This document shows, in pieces, positions 59,999 to 64,000 of a DNA stretch of 64,000 bases. The notes under the pieces were generated by a model. The model ran no database searches. It saw only the letters and a program-made list of their open reading frames with translations, and was not told the DNA's origin. The position numbers were made by a program, and so were the translations under genes. How positions within the stretch are numbered: position 1 is the stretch's first letter; each line of letters opens with the position of its first letter. Origin of the DNA: Rugalucina vietnamica (lineage: Eukaryota > Mollusca > Bivalvia > Lucinida > Lucinidae); the NCBI GenBank assembly GCA_964017185.1, contig OZ024874.1:34510721-34574720 (forward strand), given 5' to 3'.

Positions 59999-60198
59999 NN
60001 NNNNNNNNNNNNNNNNNNNNNNNNNNNNNNNNNNNNNNNNNNNNNNNNNNNNNNNNNNNNNNNNNNNNNNNNNNNNNNNNNNNNNNNNNNNNNNNNNNNN
60101 NNNNNNNNNNNNNNNNNNNNNNNNNNNNNNNNNNNNNNNNNNNNNNNNNNNNNNNNNNNNNNNNNNNNNNNNNNNNNNNNNNNNNNNNNNNNNNNNNN
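59999..60198. other. Assembly gap (200 N)
   Basis: Exactly 200 N, a typical placeholder for a gap of unknown size. It interrupts the array mid-unit, so copy number and true right neighbour are unknown. Confidence 0.99.
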
Positions 60199-60780
60199 AT
60201 AGCTACATATATCATATGTCTACACTTTAAATGTATTACATACTATCAGAGTGTTAATATGCAGCCTATCGATATCAAAGTCTTTTTACCTCTGTATATT
60301 GACATGCCATCAAATCGAATTTTGTTTTTTATAAATATGTACTTACATTTAAGAATGATCATGCTCTTATCCCCATGAAAAATATAAAAGTGAGACTGTC
60401 GTCTGATACGTGCATTTCATTTAAAACGAGCTGAACGGTAACATTAGCACAAGTATCTCGTGCACCAAGCTCAAATAACCATTGTTGAGCCGTGGCACAA
60501 CAATGTTAAGCATCAACTCTTAGGTTGGGGAAAGTGCACCAAATTAGCTTTGCAGCAACCAACACCTCCTCCCATCCAAGACCAGATTTGCACAAACCGG
60601 TCGCTCATTCGTAAACGGCACCTTGTCATGCACTTGTGCTTGATTTCGCCGTGTCCCGGCTGTAACAAAACTGCGATACATATAAAAGGGAAGATGTTCT
60701 TTTCTAATTATGCAAATTCTTCACTACTCAGTTAGTTCCCCTTTTGTAAATGGAAAATTTGTTTACGATTATATCACATT
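60199..60780. other. Sequence after the gap, no gene recognised
   Basis: No array sequence. A 91-codon frame at 60460-60735 has no recognisable domain. Confidence 0.5.
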
Positions 60781-61017
60781 TGAGCCGCGTCATGAGAAAG
60801 CCGGCTTTTTGTTTATGCGAAAACAGAGACGCAGATCAGATGTGCAGTAACAGCACAGCTGACTATCGCTTTTGTTTTCGCTACTCGGATAGTACAATTC
60901 CTCCCTCACCTCTACCCAAAATTCCCAGATTCTAACTTTCTTCTATGACTGCAAATACCGGTGTGTGTCGAACCTGGTCGGAAACCCCGAAATCCGGTTT
61001 TCTCGCGTCACGACTCA
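60781..61017. mobile_element. Palindromic MITE, second well-preserved copy
   Basis: 237 bp from TGAGCCGCGTCATGAGAAAG to TTTTCTCGCGTCACGACTCA. Interior phrases ATGCGAAAACAGAGACGCAG, TTTTGTTTTCGCTACTCGGA and GTGTCGAACCTGGTCGGAAA match the copies near 12105 and 12319. Confidence 0.75.
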
Positions 61018-61087
61018 AATTTAAGTGCGTGCTATTTCTCTCCATCTTTGAGCTAATATATGTTCCTCCAAATGTGTGTCATTACGT

Positions 61088-61089
61088 AT

Positions 61090-61124
<35 letters not shown>

Positions 61125-61126
61125 TT
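61088..61126. repeat. (TTTA)n microsatellite
   Basis: About nine uninterrupted TTTA units. Confidence 0.95.
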
Positions 61127-61199
61127 GCACTATATATGTTCTTTCGATTATTTATGAATTTCTGCATATTATGTTTACTCATACCACACATCTAATAAA

Positions 61200-61384
61200 A
61201 TGTTACCGAAGTCAATAAGATATCACCCCCACCTCAGATATTTCATTCATGAATTTTTTCGCAATCTGTATTTTGTTGCTGCATCCACCATGTCATATTA
61301 AATCATTATTGTATCATAACCTCATGATGTTTGTATACACAGACCTTGAGTGAAATAAAGTGTTTTGTATTGTATTGTATTGTT
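61200..61384 (+). mobile_element. Possible 3' end of a non-LTR retrotransposon
   Basis: ACACAGACCTTGAGTGAAAT followed by AAAGTGTTTTG and a (TATTG)n tail (about 61365-61383). A short 3' UTR ending in a simple tandem tail is typical of CR1/L2/RTE-like elements, and nothing upstream encodes RT. Weak call. Confidence 0.35.
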
Positions 61385-62187
61385 ATTTTGGATTTGGCCT
61401 CTATCAACTGTCACACCATTTCTCAAACACGGAGTAAGGCAACCGTTAAAAAAAGTTAAGAGCTTTTTGTTTGTTCAGTGCATGTCTGTTTATTTAGTCA
61501 CTCACATGTAACTGTATGAACGTAGCTATATGGAGTACAATAATACACACTTGTGCATTTATTTGATTTGATACCAAACGCAACAGATATGGTTATGTCG
61601 GGACTGGGTCACCATTTCTGAATTACAACGACAAAATGCCCGCAATATACGTGTTTAGGCGTCAAGAAGCTCGTCTTTTTCTTACGACCTTATGGTCAAT
61701 GAAGATGTAATATTTATTTAATTATAGCTAAAAAGACCCCATTTGCGGATCCATGGGCGATGCCGCATATTTCGGTCAACGTTTGGCGATTCATGATTTA
61801 TTCATTATTATTTATTTAATTCAACTTTTTTTTATTCAGAAATCTTAACCTTAGGACAAAGTGACTCATACTAATTGATGTATTTTACCCTATTTAAGAC
61901 GACGCACTCAAAATCTTATGTCATAGGGTCAGTAAATTCTAAAATCTATATTTATTTTAGTGTTTATTTATCGTCCTTTATTGGCCTTTACGTCCCCTTT
62001 ATGTCCTATATTATGGCGCAGAATTCCAGATATTTTACAGGAAATTGTATATGGCACTACAGGAAATTAGTAGGTATTACATACTTAGGTAGCGTAGTTA
62101 GTCTTGGCCAGTATAGGTAGATAGGTAGTTTTAGTGGTATTGTTATGTAATACTTGATACTAACAAGCGTTCACGCATGTAACGGTT
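61385..62187. other. Intergenic, no gene recognised
   Basis: AT-rich, with short ORFs only and no repeats that I can name. Confidence 0.5.
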
Positions 62188-62286
62188 CTTTGCATTTGCC
62201 ATTTACGATACTTTTGAACAAGTTCGTTTTTCTGTGTTATATATTTGGAATATTCATAATTATATTATTTCATATATTATTACAGG
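62188..62286. repeat. Direct repeat, copy 1
   Basis: CTTTGCATTTGCCATTTACG ... TTATTTCATATATTATTACAGG; the last part is given as TTTCATATATTATTACAGG. It recurs at 62512-62606 with small indels. Both copies end in TACAGG, which resembles a 3' splice site. Confidence 0.9.
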
Positions 62287-62511
62287 TATGTTGTTTTAAG
62301 CCATCTTTTACAACTGATAAGCTGCAGCATCTTTAGTGTCATTTCATCATTAAGAAGTGTAATATTTGATTATGATAACAAGATTTGATGTTATGTTGTA
62401 AATAAGCCGCGTCATGGTAAATTGCCAATGTCTGTACAATTTAAGGTTAGCTGCAAGGTAGACTAAATCCATTCCAGATATGTCACTTTATGACATTTTA
62501 TGTACTTTGTG

Positions 62512-62606
62512 CTTTGCATTTGCCATTTACGATACTTTTGAACAAGTTCGTTTTTCTGTGCTATATTTGGAATATTCATAATTATATTATTTCATATAAT
62601 TACAGG
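62512..62606. repeat. Direct repeat, copy 2
   Basis: Copy of 62188-62286, 324 bp downstream. Between the copies a lone MITE-end-like AAGCCGCGTCATGG (about 62403) occurs. Confidence 0.9.
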
Positions 62607-62819
62607 CGTTCGTCTTTATACGAATCCACGGGAAGAGTAGAACAAATATCACTATCTACCAAACCAGCCCGTTGACAATGGTGGCCAGTGTGAATAAAGA
62701 CGACGCTCGTTGGTGTCCAAGAATGCCAGACGAATTCCAGTAAACGCCGGGAGACGCCTTCGTTCATGACACAGCCATGTTGTATAGCTGTGAGCTTCGT
62801 ACGCATGCATTCCTGTTGG

Positions 62820-62875
62820 TGTGACGTCAGTGACTAGTGACCTGGGACGATGCGCGCGCCAATCAAAATGGAGAT
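62820..62875. promoter_or_regulatory. Promoter-like cluster (CRE, CCAAT)
   Basis: TGACGTCA (62822-62829), GCGCGCGCC, CCAAT (62859-62863) and AAAATGGAGA (about 62866) within 55 bp of locally CG-richer DNA. Motif clustering only; direction is unknown, and the + direction is suggested by the candidate exon at 63136. Confidence 0.3.
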
Positions 62876-63135
62876 CTCCATCGATAGTAAACAATAGTAA
62901 TTCCATTGAACACGTGGATAATAATGGGCCCAATTTGACAGTTTGTGTTTTCGCGATTCATGATTCCAAAGGATGACAGCCTAAACAGAAACAGACTTCC
63001 ATCGTGTGTGGAGTGATGTGTTCCTGGACATACTTCGTGACCATGGATTGTGTTTGCTTCGTTGGAACTCTTTTGTGTTGACATTGTCATGTACATTATT
63101 TATGTGCATGTCTTGTGTTGTGTGTATGAACTGGA

Positions 63136-63157
63136 ATGGCTATTGATGTACAGTTTG
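63136..63157 (+). CDS. Candidate first coding exon (speculative)
   Basis: ATG GCT ATT GAT GTA CAG TTT G, encoding MAIDVQF, is followed by GTGAGTG, a good match to a splice donor. It lies about 270 bp downstream of the CRE/CCAAT cluster, but upstream ATGs exist in the would-be leader. No acceptor or second exon is recognised before the window ends. A chance combination is quite possible. Confidence 0.2.
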
Positions 63158-64000
63158 GTGAGTGTATTTTAGTTGTCTACCTTGCAGCATATTTTTCGCT
63201 TTAGTAGATTTTTCATTTTATAAACACTGTTATTTTCCGTCCAATTAGAAACTGTGACTCTGATCAGCATGCTCCGTCGTTTGCCACAATACGAATATAG
63301 TAGTATAGACTTGATCCATCATGAACCTGTACTGTAGACCTGATCAGTGTGCTCTGTCACCCGTCACTATATAATGAAGCTAGTATAGTCTTGCTCCGTT
63401 CGTCGATCGGGCTCATGAACATTGGACAGTATTTTATCTGCAAACAAAATGTAGAACTGGATCATAATGTTCAGTCTGAGTTGAAGAAGCTATAGGCCTA
63501 GTCAGTATGTTGATAAAATGTAGCTAACCATTACACTTTCAGTGTAGAAACAGATCATTGAGCGGTAAGCGGAATTAAGCTGTACACGGTCTATTTGATA
63601 AATTGTTACATACAAAATGTAAATGTTTTGATTGTCAGTGGTGTATTCTGTGTATGGGTAGATTTTTCATAAGCTCATTGTTTTCATGAAAATTTTGATA
63701 AAAGTCAAAAGATCATGCTTTACTAACCTCTGCGCTGCGTAGAGTAGATGTATTTCTGAGGTAGCAGGAGTGTAGTGTAGAACTGTAGGAAGACATAGTA
63801 ACGTTATTCACAAAACGACCTTTGTATTCCCCGGGGTGGTTCTTCTCTCTTGCGCCTCCCATAGCCAATAGCCCAATCCCCTCGAATTCCCACCAGCTCT
63901 ATTCATGGTCTACACATTCATATTTTCCGTCCGATTTTTTTTCCCGCCGCTTCAAATAGTCTTTGCGTAAACCCAGATAAGTTTTTCAGTGTTTCCGTGG
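63158..64000. other. Right edge, no gene recognised
   Basis: Would be intron 1 if the candidate exon is real. It contains a degenerate ~100-bp duplication (CTGATCAGCATGCTCCGTCG near 63259 and CTGATCAGTGTGCTCTGTCA near 63340) and a pyrimidine-rich, less AT-rich stretch from about 63830. Confidence 0.45.

Noticed and set aside
59886-60215. 109-codon minus-strand ORF
   Set aside because: Two thirds of it is the N gap.

Overview
This is eukaryotic, AT-rich, gene-poor DNA dominated by transposable elements and tandem repeats. Several recognisable repeat types point to a marine invertebrate, most likely a bivalve mollusc: palindromic MITEs starting TGAGCCGCGTCATGAGAAA; a dispersed repeat carrying GGCCATCTTGGTCATGTGAC and GACGGACGG tails; tRNA-derived SINEs; a retroelement 3' end with a QLVRYAR...KFYGRH tail; and TTAGGG-type telomeric repeats. 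No complete host gene is visible. No database search was possible, so family names rest on motifs and memory.

Layout. 1-4535: non-coding DNA with a tRNA-like SINE head, a perfect 44-bp inverted repeat, a 0.5-kb foldback and a short CpG-rich block. 4536-11774: an apparently complete Ngaro-type tyrosine-recombinase retrotransposon in split-direct-repeat layout (A1 - ORFs - B1 A2 B2). It encodes, all on the + strand, an SGNH hydrolase, a zinc-finger Gag, RT-RNase H and a tyrosine recombinase. The Gag ORF is separated from the RT ORF by one in-frame TGA followed by C. The recombinase ORF overlaps RT in the -1 frame and has no early ATG. 11775-18928: MITEs, a tandemly duplicated repeat carrying a minus-strand SINE, and a long (TA)n tract. 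18929-23562: a 4.6-kb foldback element whose long inverted arms consist of degenerate ~350-bp repeats, with a relic retroelement 3' end in the middle. 23563-32572: more dispersed repeats, a G+C-rich ~150-bp tandem repeat block, cruciform-forming duplications, many microsatellites and a broken non-LTR RT fragment.

32573-59998: the main landmark, a head-to-tail array of a ~4.3-kb unit (six full copies and one cut by a 200-N gap). Each unit joins a ~1.7-kb complex region, a (CCCTAA)n telomeric block of about 170-180 bp, and about 17 monomers of a ~153-bp satellite arranged as A-B-C trimers. The complex region contains three related modules, each ending in telomeric repeats. The organisation suggests subtelomeric or telomere-derived DNA amplified as a unit. 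60199-64000: after the gap come another full MITE, the possible 3' end of a non-LTR element, a duplicated ~97-bp segment and, near the right edge, a speculative promoter and first exon (CRE, CCAAT, short ATG exon with a GTGAGT donor).

The only set of genes working together is the retrotransposon: Gag would package the RNA, RT-RNase H would copy it, the recombinase would integrate a circular product using the short sequence shared by the B1/A2 junction and the element ends, and the SGNH protein has an unknown accessory role.
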